Shown piece by piece: positions 36,233 through 49,169 of a stretch of 64,000 bases of DNA. A program made the position numbers and the translations under genes. The notes under the pieces are model-generated. The model was not told where the DNA came from and searched no databases. It was given only the letters and a program-made list of their open reading frames with translations. Numbering within the stretch: position 1 is the first letter of the stretch; the number at the start of each line of letters is the position of its first letter. Source of the DNA: Nymphaea colorata (taxonomy: Eukaryota; Streptophyta; Magnoliopsida; Nymphaeales; Nymphaeaceae). The stretch spans positions 19,285,354 to 19,349,353 of the forward strand of contig NC_045142.1 of the NCBI RefSeq assembly GCF_008831285.2, read 5' to 3'.

Positions 36233-38136
36233 GAGGCCATTTTCTGTATCTGCACAACAGAATTGCATCAATAATTGGAGAATCCATTATGCTGCTATGT
36301 CCTGTAGCTTGGTAGTCAAATTAGCTGAACAGTTTGTTGGAACAAACCCCTTTGTGGCTGGAAGTAGCATTTGATTTAAACCTTGGTTTTAAATGACATT
36401 TTGAAAGTTAAAATGAGGGCACATATGCTTGGTAACCATCGGGATTGGGTAATGTTCACATGGCCCTGGTTGTGGCATAAGTCGAAATGGGTAATTGCCT
36501 GCTGTGAAGCAGTTAGTAGTTAGGCAGCTTAACAAGCTATCTGGTGGAAGAAAATGTCTAAAGATATGATGATATGTAAATATGGTGTTTCTTCTCCCTA
36601 GTAATCAAGCAATAATGAAGCTATCATGGAGCAGTGTAAAGAAAGGAGACAAATGATCCTGAGCATCATTTGCAGCTGATATACTTAATGAGAGATGGTA
36701 TAATTAGGACATAGTGAAGGCATAAGTTTTGGTGGGAAGCATGGGTGAAGTGGCCATCCTTTTGTGTCCTTGTAAGTGATTTCTCATTGCTTAGAAGTAT
36801 GGATCTTGGTTGAGGTGGTCTTAAGCTGCTCGCTACATGCTATTTACAGATTGGCAGCAGCGTCATTTTTTGTCTCTATTTCAGATGATGCGGTGTTTGG
36901 AAATGTCCTTAAATGTTTCGGAAAGTTGCCCCTGCTCATTCTTCATCCTTTTTGCTCCAGTGTTGGCATTTACTTTGAAGCTGGGATTATAAATGTTGTC
37001 AAAGACTCAAAAGCATCCTGCTATCTTAATAAACTCGTTGAAGGAAAAATGCAATAATACATCACTGCCTTATGAAGTTGAAAGAATGATGGCACGAATT
37101 CTAAAGGGAACATTTTGTGCAGATTTGCTGACATCTTTTCCCCCTTTTGTTATGGTTGAAGTGTGACTGGAATTTGAAATATGGGTGCTTCCCTCAGACG
37201 ACGCCTTACGTGTATTGAAGCTTATGCTTAGTTCATGTCAATTCTCTTTCCTACAATTTCAGTGGGAGGAGGGAAAAGTCTTTTGTGGTTTAGTCATGTA
37301 AACCTATGGTTGATGCCTTTCATCTTTTGAATATGTATAAAATTTATGATTTGATTGGTAAGCAGCTGCTATGAGTTTTCAGTTTATTCCAGTTGGGCTA
37401 ATATGAACATGCAGTTCAAGCTGTGAATTTGAGTTGAACTTTTAGTCTTCTTTATGTTTGACATGCTTCAACCCTCCCTCTCTCTAAAACTGCCTTTTTG
37501 TGTAACATCTACAAGTTCTACATGGATGCACGTATGTTACAGATGTTATAACTTATAAATATGCATATATTCTTGTCAAATATTTCCGTTACGTTTTTCT
37601 CAGGAATGCTTTCCAAAGTATCTTTTGTCAAATAAAAGTCATGAAAATTTAGAAAATCTTAATGTGTTTTATAATTCTTTGTAGAAAGAAATTTGAATAA
37701 CAATAAAACGTTCGAAAATATATAAAAAAAAGCTAAATAAAATACATTATTTGAGATATAAAGAAAAAGATCTCTTTGCAGAAGTGGCAAGTAGTATCAC
37801 CTATTCCTATAATGCATAAGATTTTCTGTCACCATTGACTAGCATATGGCATATATATACCAAATATATATGAAGGTTGAGTCATACGTCCAGATTTTTG
37901 GGTGGTAATAAGAAACAAGGAAACATATCCATGCTTGAGAGAATTTGGCTTTGATGCCATTAAAACTTTCAACATATCCATATTCCAAAAGGCATCCAGC
38001 TAGTACTCAAGGTACTCCTCTGATGCCTGATTCAAAATCTCTGACCCTATACATTGTGGACTTGTGGTACGTTTGGACTTGTTTGAAAAATAATGAGTAC
38101 AAAAATATGGCACTTATTTAGTTTTGGGCTAATAAA

Positions 38137-38168
38137 ACACACGCATACACACGCGTGTGTGTGTGTAT
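38137..38168. repeat. (CA)n/(TG)n palindromic alternating tract
   Basis: ACACACGCATACACACGCG runs into TGTGTGTGTGTAT, making an inverted repeat of alternating purines and pyrimidines. Such sequence can form a hairpin or Z-DNA. Confidence 0.8.
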
Positions 38169-38384
38169 TATGAATATGGAAAACTAACAAAATATGCAAG
38201 CTAATTGTAAGTCATTTCATCATTTAATTGATGGCTCACAAGGTGCCCTATGTTAAAACAACTAGTAGTTTGACTTTAAAATATGAATTAAGACAACCAT
38301 TAGCGAAGTGGATTGAAGATCTCGTAATCATACATAATTTGCATATTTACTTAATCCATATAAAAAATAAGTTCATTGACTCAT

Positions 38385-38476
38385 TCAGAGCCCTTCTTCC
38401 TCTGTGAATCATTCGCTAGAACAAACTCCTTCAGAGCCCTTCTTCCTCTGTGAATCATTCGCTAGAACAAAATCCT
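38385..38476. repeat. 46-bp tandem duplication
   Basis: TCAGAGCCCTTCTTCC and the following bases through CGCTAGAACAAA repeat head-to-tail at 38385 and 38431, with a near-identical second copy. Confidence 0.95.
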
Positions 38477-40639
38477 TTTAGTCCTTCAGTTGATGGCTTA
38501 AATTTTCTGGTTGAATAGCCATTACTTATTTGTTCTGCTGAGAAAAGGTTATTGCCTACTGGAGCCTCAGTTTTGAAAAAAGTAAATATAACCTGGCAAA
38601 ATTTTCTGGTTCTCTTGCTTTACAGGCAGACTGGGAGGAAGCCCAACCTCTGTTGTGTTTTCTCTCAGTCCATCACTCAACATCTTTTCTCTTGCTCTTT
38701 CTTGTGTTTTGTGCTATTTCTACTGACAAGCTTTACTTTTTTATCAAGAACCATATCAATGTGATGTAGCTTTTATTGCTGAGGTCACCCTTCACTATAG
38801 GAATGTGGAATCTAGTTACTCCCTAGGTTCAAGAATAGTTTGGTCAACCTTAAACCTAGTCTGTTAAATCTTTTTGAGAAACAAGTGGGATATTTCTTTG
38901 CAAAATTGTGCTCAATTACATGAGGCAAGTCTACTCTGATCTCTTCAATTATTCATTCTGAATGGGAACAGCAAATATTGATCTTTAGATCATGTATTTC
39001 TATTATGCTGCTGCTTATTGTGTAGCATGTGGAACATCCTTGAGACATATGATAGCTCATGTGCATGCTAAAGGCTGACGTTTAAGGTGCCTTCAGGCGT
39101 ATGACATGCTGAACAATATTACCATTGCAACATTATTAGTGAAACCCATAAGCACCGTGTACTTGTCATGAATAACTACACGAAGAATGCTGCAGTCTCT
39201 GAGTGAATGTTGGGTTGCATCAGTGGAAAGGTGTGCAGTCACCTGGCAGAAATGGATTCAACTTTGCGTGGTTGCTTTACTTATATGGTCTCCAGGAATG
39301 CCAATGCATTGAAGGCGATCAACAATTTTGTTCTAGCACTGCTGGATAATGATATTTGATCCTGTGCAGTTCCATAATTTCTATTATATAGACAATCATT
39401 TATATCTGTTTATATGTGGTCATTCCATTTTTGAAGTGTTAACAAATGAAATATTATTATATTAGCTCTAAAATCATAAACATTACCTAATAATCTGTTG
39501 CAGTCTTCGATCTGGAAATCTCAGCCCACCAGATTTGCAGGTCAATTAAGATAAGTTCAATCTCCTTGTGTTGTTTTGACTTTCTCTATCCATCTCACAT
39601 CTTGCTACCTTCTTCGTTCTGCACCCTTGTTTGGTTTAGTGAGTTAACAAGTGCCTTGTGTTAAATTAGCTTGTCATTGTCCCATATGGGTTAGTCAACG
39701 AGAGCCTACTTTCCTCCATGGTGAATTCAGATTGACTCGTTGGCGAGTTACTGGAAGTTTAAAGAGTATTTTTGAACTGTAAGTGGCTAACACAGTATTC
39801 TACTGCAACAGCAGTCAATACTATCTTAGTTCAGAAAAGAAAAATCATGAAGTTCATAAATTTACTTCTGTTTTTTACATCTTAGGATAAGTGTAGTTTG
39901 TCTAAGAATGCATTCAAATAGGCACTCTATCAGCCTAAAGAAGAAAAAAATGGCATTAAAACCAATCACCAAGAAAGCTCAAGAAATTGAGGAAACAAGA
40001 TCAGAAAGTATATACAGCCACCAAGGGGCTGATCTAGCTGTTAAATGGCCCACATCTCTCCAAATTTTGAGTAGCCAATGGCTAGTTAACCTTTGCCAAA
40101 AACAAGACTGGGCCATATGAAAAGGCAAACAAATAAATAACTAATTAACATTATGTCCGAAGGCTAATAACAAACACACATACAAGGGATAGAAACGGTT
40201 GAAATACTTATTTTGGGGATAAATACTCTGAAATTTGATGATTTGAAATGATGTTGAAATGCTGATGCTTGAGATGATGTTGAAATGGTGACACCAATTG
40301 TGTCAAGGAAATTGATCCAAGTGAGCTACCTTCTTGTTAAATTAGGGACACTGTGACAACCTTCTTGATAGTTGGCATTATACTTGAAACGTTTTCTGAA
40401 TTTGAGGCTCTTAGGTTTAATATGATCCATCTCTAAATCAAAATAACTTACTATTTTATATTCTCTTTGTTTTGGTATTTGTTGTTAAAATGTCTTGGCC
40501 TCTAGGGTTTAGTATAGTTTCTCATGTAAATCAGAACTGAACTACAGCCACATCAAGAGCTCACACAAAGAAAACCCTCAAGCTAGAGGAGAATAAAGTA
40601 TATTGCTGAAACATGGGTGAAGCGGCCATCCTTTTGTGT

Positions 40640-41036
40640 CCAGCTCAAGCTTGACTCAGTTCAGAAAACTCGAGCTCAATAGATCAAGATCTAGCTCGAC
40701 TCGACGATACAACATCGAACTTGAACTCGACTCGTTTCGTTTATGTATATAAACATGCCTCGTTTTTTTGACTCATTTAATTTGTTAACTCATTTAAATC
40801 AATTAACTCGTTTAGTTGCTACCCGTTTAACTATTTTCTCATTATAATTCAACATTATTTGTAGTCGAGTTGAGACGAGTTTAAACAGGTCAAGTTCTTA
40901 CAACTCAAACTCGACTCATTTAACATTTTGAGCATACACTTGAACTCGAGCTTAACTTGTTTATGAACAAGTCGAGCTCGAGTCGAGTTTAGACGAGTGA
41001 GTTCGAGTCGACCTCGAGCCGGCTCGACTTGTTGTG
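40640..41036. repeat. TCGA/CTCGAG-rich dispersed element
   Basis: The segment is dense in GAGCTCGAG, TCGACTCG and CGAGTCGAG words at both ends, around an AT-rich middle, and ends with GAGCCGGCTCGACTTG just before the truncated RNase H of an old Copia. This composition and end structure resemble plant non-autonomous inverted-repeat elements. Exact termini and target duplication were not identified. Confidence 0.5.
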
Positions 41037-43704
41037 CAGCCCAATAGATTCCTTAACCATACATTTTTCATGGTAGTGGTAGCCATGGCATGGTACTATG
41101 CTTCAGTTGAAGATAGAGACTTTATTTTGTTTTTTACATCACTAAGAACTTATGGAGTCTCCTATGAAAACACGAAAACCTATGGTGGAATGCTTTTTAT
41201 TAGGATCTCCACTCCAATCGGTGTCAGTATAGACTATCATATTCAAATTGGATGAGAAGGATAGAAAAAGTCCTTTAGTAATGGTGTATTTGACATATCA
41301 AACAATCATAATCGCACTTCCAATGTGTACAAAATGTAGGTTTTGGTTAAAGTTGACTTATTAGATAAACATAAGATATACCAGACCTAGTGATGGATAG
41401 ATATGTAATGGTTTCAACCAATTGACAAAAAGGAATAGGATTCTCTAAAACTTCACTATCGTCAATCCTCATCTTCTGCTTATTACATATACAACATGAG
41501 ATATGTCGGATCTAGTGATGGATTGATATGTGTGATCTCCAACCAATTTTAAAAAGGTGTGGGGCTCTTTAGAACTTCTCCATCATCAACCCTCATCTTC
41601 ACTTCCAATGCTTCAAGAGTATCAACTACCTTGTTAGTTGTGATTCCTAATTTGTTTATGCTATTACTAGCAAACTTCATTTGTGAAAGTAAATATTTTT
41701 TTCCATTGTAAGCTACTTCAATACCAAGGTAATATGTTCAGTTACCTAATCAGTTATTTCAAACTCATTCTTTAGAAAATACTTTACTTGCATGATTCCT
41801 TTGTCATCACTACCTATAATAATAATGTCATCTACATACAATAATAACACAATTATGCCCATAGTAGTATTATCTCAGAATAATATGATTTAAAGGCTCG
41901 TGTAAGCATAATTACTAAGCCTATCAAATCAAGCTTTTGTTGCTTGTTTCAAGCCGTACGATGCATTTCTAAGATAAACTTTACCTTTAGGTATTTCAAG
42001 ATTAGAGGATGAGTTCATATACACTTCTCATTCAAATTACTATTTAAGAAAGCATCCTTGACATCCATTTGATATATAGATCATCGTCTGATTGAGATTA
42101 TGACCATAAAGGTCCTAACGTCATTCTAGCAACATGAGCAAAGGTTTTTAATAGTCTGTCATACTTTTGTGCATACCCCTTAGCTACTAGTCTAGCTTTA
42201 TATCGTTCAAGTGAACCGTCACTTCTAGTTTTAAGGTTATATACTCATCTACATCCTATAGGCTTTTTCCTTGTGGGAAGAGAAACAATTTTTTATGTTT
42301 TATTGTTTTCAAGGGTTCTAAGTTCATTACTTCTGTCTAATGTTGGTGGGTCTTGGCTTCAAGATAGGATGACGGTTCATTGTGAGAGTGAATAGCTAAT
42401 AAACAAACCCTATGTTTGGGGGAAAAATGCTCATATGAGACTAACATTTAAGGTGGATTATTAACTCTTTGAGATTTCTCTTGGGCATATTCTTGGGTTT
42501 TCCTCTTATAAATTATTACATCTCTTGATGGTCTATTATCCAAAGGAGTGTCATCAAACTCATTCAAGGGACAGCCACAAATATCACAATATTTTAAAAA
42601 ATATTGCAATATTAATGGAAAAATGAGTAAAATGAAAAAAGGGAAAATATCACGGTATTTTGTAAAAAAGTTAAACAATCAATTTATCGTGATTCTAACG
42701 CGACTTTCTCGTGAATTTTTTGTGAAATTTTCATTTATTTTTTATTTCATTTTCTGTTTTTATTTTTTTAACTTTTTGTTTCATAATTTGTTTCCTCTAG
42801 TCTTAGGCATTTAGGTATATACCGTGACCTAACATTTTGATTTTGTATTTTTTTCAAAAACTATGATATTTTACCCCAAAAAAGAGAACTTTGCTGAAAA
42901 ATACCCAAGAAAAACCTCACCAATAAAAACCCGAAAATGATATTTGTTGCTATGATTCAAGAAAACATCATCATACGAAGAGTGCAAATCATTGTCGTCG
43001 TCATCATCTTCGACCATAGAAAGCATAGTCATCTTCATGCTTGGGTTCGTTTATGTCAAGTCATTTATTTTCCAAAAATATCCATTTCTTGAAATATATA
43101 CTTTATCTTTTTCAATGTCAGAACATTTGTATCCTCTTTGCGTTTTGGAATATCTAATAAACATATATTTTATTGCCTTTAGGTGAAAGTTTGTAATTTT
43201 TATCATTTAAAATATAGCATTTGCAACTATAGAATTTAAGATAAGAAGTTTTGAAACGGTAAAATGGTTCCCAAAATATTAGAAGACATTCTATTAATTA
43301 AATAAATGGATGTTAGAATGGCTTTCGCCAAAAATTTTAATGTCATTTTTGGATATAGGAGGTGCTCTTGTTGTTTCAAGAACATGTCTATGTTTTCCTT
43401 TGACAACCCCATTTTGTTGGGGGGCTTTGGACAAAATTTTTGATGTATAATTCGTTTTTTCTTTTGGAAATCCTTCAACATAATTGGAAATGAGTTCTCC
43501 ATCGGCATCACTTTTAAAAATTCTTATGTTGGCATCAAAACTTTCATTATGTTTTAATCATGTTATAGAATATCTTAAAATCCATGAAAACTTCTGATCT
43601 GAGTTTGAGAAAATAAACCCAAACATATTTAAAATAGTCATCCAAAAAATGACATAGTATAGCAAACCACCTTTAGACATAATGGGAGTGGGTCCCTATA
43701 CAGG
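41036..43704 (-). pseudogene. Old Copia retrotransposon pol remnant (integrase, RT, RNase H)
   Basis: Reading the minus strand from 43704 down, fragments appear in Copia pol order. First is an integrase start (PIMSKGGLLYYVIF, about 43695-43650), then IIHQKFCPKPPNK and AILTSIYLINRMSS (43440-43280). Next is the linker IRYSKTQRGYKCSD (43155-43110), then PLNEFDDTPLDNRPSR (42560-42510). RT follows with SDGSLERYKARLVAKGYAQ (42230-42170), QMDVKDAFLNS (near 42060) and LLYVDDIIIIGSDD (41850-41800). RNase H reads TDTDWSGDPNKKHSTIGF (41240-41185) and stops at about 41040. Stops and frameshifts are frequent. The 5' half (gag, protease) and both LTRs are missing. Wording is close to the young Copia at 50589-55903, so this is probably an older relative. 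Confidence 0.85.
42565..42935. other. AT-rich insertion inside the old Copia pol remnant
   Basis: Between two recognisable pol pieces (ending about 42560 and resuming about 42940-43020) lies unrelated sequence with words such as ATATCACAATATTTT, TATTGCAATATT and ATATCACGGTATTTTG. It interrupts the variable linker between integrase and RT. It is likely a small non-autonomous insertion, but its ends were not defined. Confidence 0.45.
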
Positions 43705-43901
43705 TGTTGGAAAATAAGTTTAGTTGGTTCAGTGTTAGCAATGTCTAGAAGTTGATGATGTTTTTACCCTTTTTATTTTTCAGTCCAGGTCATCTTTTAA
43801 TAATTCTTGTTTTAGTGCTGGATTGATTTTGCAATTTTGTTACTCTACATTTAGGGCTGTCGTGAAATAAGATTTTTCTCTCCAAAACTCTGGTTGCAAC
43901 A
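43705..43901 (+). repeat. Left LTR of nested Copia
   Basis: It starts TGTTGGAAAATAAGTTTAGT and ends GGTTGCAACA directly before TGGTATCAGAGCC, giving a compact 197-bp LTR. Its first ~60 bp are matched at 49110-49169. Confidence 0.85.
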
Positions 43902-43914
43902 TGGTATCAGAGCC
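43902..43914 (+). other. Primer-binding site (initiator Met-tRNA type) of nested Copia
   Basis: TGGTATCAGAGCC immediately follows the LTR. It is the standard plant Copia primer site, complementary to the 3' end of initiator methionyl tRNA. Confidence 0.9.
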
Positions 43915-46154
43915 TAAGAATCTGGAACCTATGTCCACGGGCTAGGGTCTGGTCTTCCTCTTCTTTCCTTCTTCTTTCCCTCTTCTTTTCTTCTGCTGGT
44001 TGTCTAGGCATGAAGGGAGTTGATGGTTGTTGAGGGCTCTAATCACACCGAAAAAAAAATTATGCAGCAGTGATTAGATGCCGTACTCTGGTTGTAGTCG
44101 GTGGGTAGCATGGTCTCGTGTGTGAGCTGTTGGGCATCAAGACCTATCGTGCATGTGTTGAGCATGTAGTCATGATTTGCTGGACGCGGAGCAGCGTGAT
44201 CTGATGTCCTAATTAGAGTTTTCTCTTTCTTTCCTAAGTTCATTTCAAGTATGTTTCCTATCCTTTCCGTCGTGAAGATCTAAGTCGTTATTTGCTGGGT
44301 GTAGAGTATTGTGGTCTGACGTCCTAGGTATTTGTATCAGTCTTCTTCATGTGATGAGTCAATGCTAGGTGATAAAAGGGGGTGTTGCTGGATGACTGCA
44401 AATTTGATGTTGATGATTTCTTTATCTTGGATTCATTTGCTGCTCATCTATTCCTCCAGTGGCTGTTTCTTTATGTGAGGTGATTTTGCTGGAAATCTGT
44501 GGTTAAACTAATCTTTTTACATTGATGCTATCATATTATTGATTGGAACTCTGCAGTTGAAAGATTGTCTCATCTATGGATGAATATTTCTAATTTCTAA
44601 TAGACGTTGAAAAGAAATTATAGTTGCAGCCTGAAAATTTTTAGATATTCTCCCAGTGTGGTTGCTGTAATCAGTGGTATGTCCTCCTAGAGTTGGTGAG
44701 CAGACTCCTTTGCTACTTGAGAGTCCGTATAGCTGGCTGGATTGTGCTTATCAGCCCTTTTTATGCTTTAACCATAATTTACTTCCTCGTATTGTTGGTG
44801 ATTTGGGGCGTTCTATTGGTTGCGTGGTTCTAATGGCTGAAAATAAATTGATTAAGGTAGACCCGATCAAGGGGCTGAATATAAGGCCTTCTCAAACCCC
44901 TTTTCCTATGGGTTGACTGTTAAGATTGATTGATCTAGTTATGAAATATAGTCACGTACTTTTATGATATTTGTAGTTGGGCACAAGAAAGACCATATCA
45001 TTGAAGATGATGAACCTGCACATAAAACTGGGAAGTATGCCACATGGAAGGAAGATAAAAGTATAGTTATAACCTGGATTATAAATAGCGTGCAGCCTCA
45101 TATTGCTAGTGGTCTTTGCTATTACAATACTGCTAAGCGCATGTGGGAGTCTTTGTTGAAAACTTACTTCTTGACAAAAATGTGAGGTGGATCTTACAGG
45201 TGAAACAAGAAATCTTCAAGCTCCAACAGGGTGATCAGGACTTCACTCAGTATTTTTCTGTAGTTAAGTCATTATATGAGAAGTTGAATGCCCTGCAACC
45301 TCCATGATACCTACAAGTCTAATCAGAAGCGGATTGTGGTTGCACAATTTCTTTTAGGGTTATCTCGAAATTCCTCCGTTGCGAAGGCACAAAATGATGC
45401 ATGATCAGAAACAACCGACTTGGATGAAGCCTCTAATTGGTTGAGTCGCCTTGCGGTTTCCTTGTTTCAGAGCCCTAGTAACTCTTCCCGGTCTGCCTTA
45501 GCTCAGGAGGCCGTGGACATGGATCTTTTTTTCCGACCTATGGAAGAGGAGGTGGCAGAGGTTCTGGAGGCAGGGGTCGATTCCAATACACTTATTGTGG
45601 TAAATTAAGACAGTTGGGAGACAGATGCTAGGACAAACATGGTCGACCTTCCTCTAGTTCGATGTCTTCCTCATCGTCGGTTGCACAATCAAATAAACCC
45701 ATGGCCAAGGCTGTTCAGTCCACTTTTGAGACCTCAGTTGACATAATTACGATGAGTCGTGCTAAGTACGAGCAGATCCTTGCACAAGAGACTGCTTGCA
45801 TGTTGGCCTCTACATCTACTCGGTCTTCAACTCTGCCTTCTCAGCAGGTAGTATGTCAGGTAAGGTATGGACTGTTGATATGGTGCATCTAGACATTTTT
45901 GTGGTGATTCTTCAAGCTTTACCGGTTTGTACTCTTATTATCTTTCTCGACATGTGAGCCTTGCGGATGGGAGGCTGTCTCCGATTGAGAGACACTGAGA
46001 TATTCATTTGTCTCCTAACCTGCACATTCAGAGGGTGTTACACACTACAAACTTTCCTAAGAACCTTCTGTCTGTGAGCCAACTTACAAAGGAACGAAAT
46101 TGTTGTGTGATTTTTGATCGAGGCTCTTGTGTTTTTCAGGACTTGCTGACTGGG

Positions 46155-46318
46155 AAGAAGATTAGTAGAAGCCATGAACAGGGAGGCATTTACTTTCTTG
46201 ATACTCCAGATGGAGTATTTTCCTCGTCCACCTAGGAAGAAGATTGGTAAAAGCCATGAAGGGGGAGGCATTTACTTTCTTGATGCTCCAGATGGAGTAT
46301 TTTCCTTGTCCGTTGAGT
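46155..46318. repeat. 82-bp tandem duplication in nested Copia
   Basis: The stretch beginning AAGAAGATT and containing GGAGGCATTTACTTTCTTGA is present twice, at 46155 and 46237. It partly duplicates the sequence just before the GAG-pre-integrase module. Confidence 0.9.
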
Positions 46319-49109
46319 CTGATTCGCATTGGTTGTAGTTGCACCTTAGGCTGGATCACCCATCTTTCAATAAACTTCGTCAGTTGTGTCTACAGATTCC
46401 TTCTTCGGCTACCTTTCAATGCAAAGCGTGTCAACTAGGGAAGCATCATTATAGTTCTTTTCCTTTGAGTCAGAGTTTGTCGAGTCAAAGGGCTTTTGAG
46501 CTCATTCATGTAGATGTCTGGGGTCTAGTCGGGTCCCAAGTCGGTCTTTATTCAAATATATCTTGTCATTGTTGATGATTTTTCTATAGTGTTTTGGGTC
46601 TTTCTCTTAAATGAAAGGTCAACCGTGTTATGTATTCTCAAATCTTTTAGTATTGAAAAAAGACTCAATTTGAGGTTTTAATCAAAATTGTCTGCACTGA
46701 AAGTGATTTTGAATAAATCTGCACGGAAACTTCAATTCTACAGGGATCATAGCATTCGTCCTCAATATACTTGCCCACATACTTCACAGCAAAATGGAGT
46801 CACCGAACAAAAGCATCGGCACCTTCTAGATGTTGTTCGTACTATTATGCTCCAAATGAACTTTGCCTTTTGTGTTTTTTGGGGGGATGTTATGCTAATT
46901 GCTTGTTATCTCATTAATTGAATGCCTTCGTCATCTATTGAAAATAAATCCCTATACAAGTACTATATCAACAAAACTCTCTCTTTGCTTTAGCCCCTAA
47001 AGTATTTGGGTGTTCTTGCTTTGTGCATATTCTTTGCCCAGGAAGAGACAAACATCCAGCCCAATCTATCAAATGTGTCTTTTTAGGGTACCCAAGAAAT
47101 AAAAAAGGTTACCGTTGTTATGATCCCGTCACCAAGAAAGAGTATATCGGTGTGGACGTTACCTTTTTCAAGTCTCAACCATACTTCCCTAGTCGTGCTC
47201 ATACTCAAAATACTAAGGTGCTGTCTCCTCCCTTGCCCATTCCTCCTGTTCCTGTAGAGTCTATTCTAATTCTGTCTTCTCATATTGACACTGATGCCTC
47301 TTGATTTCATGATCCAACTCTTGTATATACTCGTGGTGACACCGCTTCTCATGATCCTCCACAGTCTCCTTCTCAAGGGGTAAGTATACCTGTTAACATT
47401 GAGATTTTTGAGGATGTTCCTTCTATAGTTGGTGATCCTATGACTATTGATGATTTACCCATTGCTCCGAGGAAAGGAAAAACAATAGTGTACCATTTAC
47501 CCGATTTCCAAGTTTCTTACTACTAGTAGAGTCGGCAAACATGTGCAATAGTTCATTACTGTCTTGTCAGTTCCTTCCATTCTTGTTAGCCACCAGCAAG
47601 CTCTTCTTTTTCCTAGGTGGCGAAATCCATGGAAGAAGAAGTGGAGGCATTGGAATCCCGATGAACTTAGGTTCTTGTTCATCCTCCTTCAAATGCAGAT
47701 ATAGTCGGCTCCAAGTGGGTATTCACCATTAAATATCAGTCAGATGAATCAATGGAATGGTACAAGCACGACTAGTTGCCAAAGAAAATACTTAGACATA
47801 TGGTATTAACTTCTTTGAAGTCTTCTCTCCTGTTGCTTGATTGGGAACTATTCGTTTGGTTATCTCTGCAATTATTTATTCTGGATGGAACTTATATCAG
47901 CTTAATGTTAAAAATGTTTTCTCTATGGGAACCTTTCTGAGACATTATATATGCAACAACCTCCTCGAGCGAAAGGAGGAGTGTTCTAAGGTGTGTTTAT
48001 TGAAGAAGGTGGTTCATGGTCTCAAACAAAGTCCATGGGCCTAGTTTTACAAGCTCTCGGAGGTGATGACTAGTTTCGGTTTTAAGTGATCTCCTTGTGA
48101 TCACTCTTTGTTCATTAAGAAGAGTGGAGGAAGTATTGTAGCAATGGTTGTTTATGTGGATGATATCATTTTGACAGATGATAATGAAGAGGAGAGTATA
48201 GAAACCAAGAAGTATCTACGAAAGCACTTTGTTACCAAAGACCTTGGTCTTCTTAGACACTTATTGGGAGTTGAAGTGTCGTGGAACAAAGGAGTGGTTC
48301 TCTCCCAGAGAAAGTATATACTTGATTCGTTGCAGGAGACAAACATGCTTAGAGCAAAACCTACAAGCATTCTAATGAATTCCAAAGTTCACCTTCATGA
48401 TGAATCAAAGCCTGTAAATAGTACATCTTACAGGTCGTTGTTCGGGAAGCTCCTATATGTGACTGTTACTAGACCATATATATTCTTGGCTCTTTGGGAA
48501 GCTTAGCAAGTTTATGGACAGGCCTAGCAAAGTTCACCGGGAAGCAGCTTTGATGGTGTTGAGGTTTCTAAAGTCATCTCGAGGGAAAGGTCTCTTATTT
48601 CGAAAGGGATCTTATTAGATATAAAGGCATACTCTGATGTTGACTATGCAGGTTCTGTCGATGATTGAAAATTCACTACTGGATTCTGTGTATTTGTTGG
48701 GAGCAATCTTATATCATGGAGGAGTAAGATGCAAACAATAGTGGCCAGGTCTACTACATAATTAGAATATCGAGCTATGGCTCAAATTGTTGCAGAAATG
48801 ACGTGGATAAGATCTATGTTGGATAATCTTGATGTTCGGGTAAAACTATCAATGGAGATGATGTGTGATAATAAGTTGGCTACACATATTGCTAAAAATC
48901 CAGTTTTTCGTGAAAGAATGAAGCGAATGAAGCATATTGAAGTTGATTGTCATTACATTTGTGATATTGTGCAGGCCAAAACTATATCCACCATTCATGT
49001 TACCTCAGAAGAGCAAGTTGTGTTCACCAAACCTCTCCCAATTGGAGATTTTACTAGATGTTGTAACAAGTGAGCATGATAGATATCCATGCTTAAGCTT
49101 AGGAGGGAG

Positions 49110-49169
49110 TGTTGGGAAGTAAGTTTAGTTGGTTTGGTGGTTTTTAGCAATTTCTACGTGTTTTTTTTC
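49110..49169 (+). repeat. Truncated right LTR of nested Copia
   Basis: TGTTGGGAAGTAAGTTTAGT at 49110 matches the left LTR start. Similarity (including TTAGCAAT and TCTA) fades after about 60 bp, well short of the 197-bp left LTR. Confidence 0.75.

Larger units (their letters stand above)
36233..40640. other. No gene recognised; possibly intronic
   Basis: Long AT-rich stretch with short domain-less ORFs (for example 36776-37057 and 38552-38764). Two local repeats within it are listed separately. Confidence 0.4.
43705..49169 (+). mobile_element. Degenerate Copia retrotransposon nested in the old Copia
   Basis: A left LTR (43705-43901) is followed by the primer-binding site TGGTATCAGAGCC and plus-strand gag-pol remnants. 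Gag: 44964-45300 (VITWIINSVQPHIASGLCYY). GAG-pre-integrase: 46339-46440 (LRLDHPSFNKLRQL). Integrase: 46500-46920 (HTSQQNGVTEQKHRHLLDVV, CYLIN). RT: 47620-48480 (GSKWVFTIKYQSDESMEWYK, VVYVDDIILTDD). RNase H: 48650-49070 (MCDNKLATHIAKNPVFRERM). A purine tract at 49096-49109 precedes the right LTR, which matches the left for only about 60 bp. Many stops and frameshifts make it inactive. The left LTR starts inside the integrase of the minus-strand Copia, which shows nesting. Confidence 0.9.

Noticed and set aside
38137-38168. CRISPR-like or regulatory reading of the CA/TG palindrome
   Set aside because: It is a dinucleotide microsatellite and the window is clearly a plant nuclear genome.
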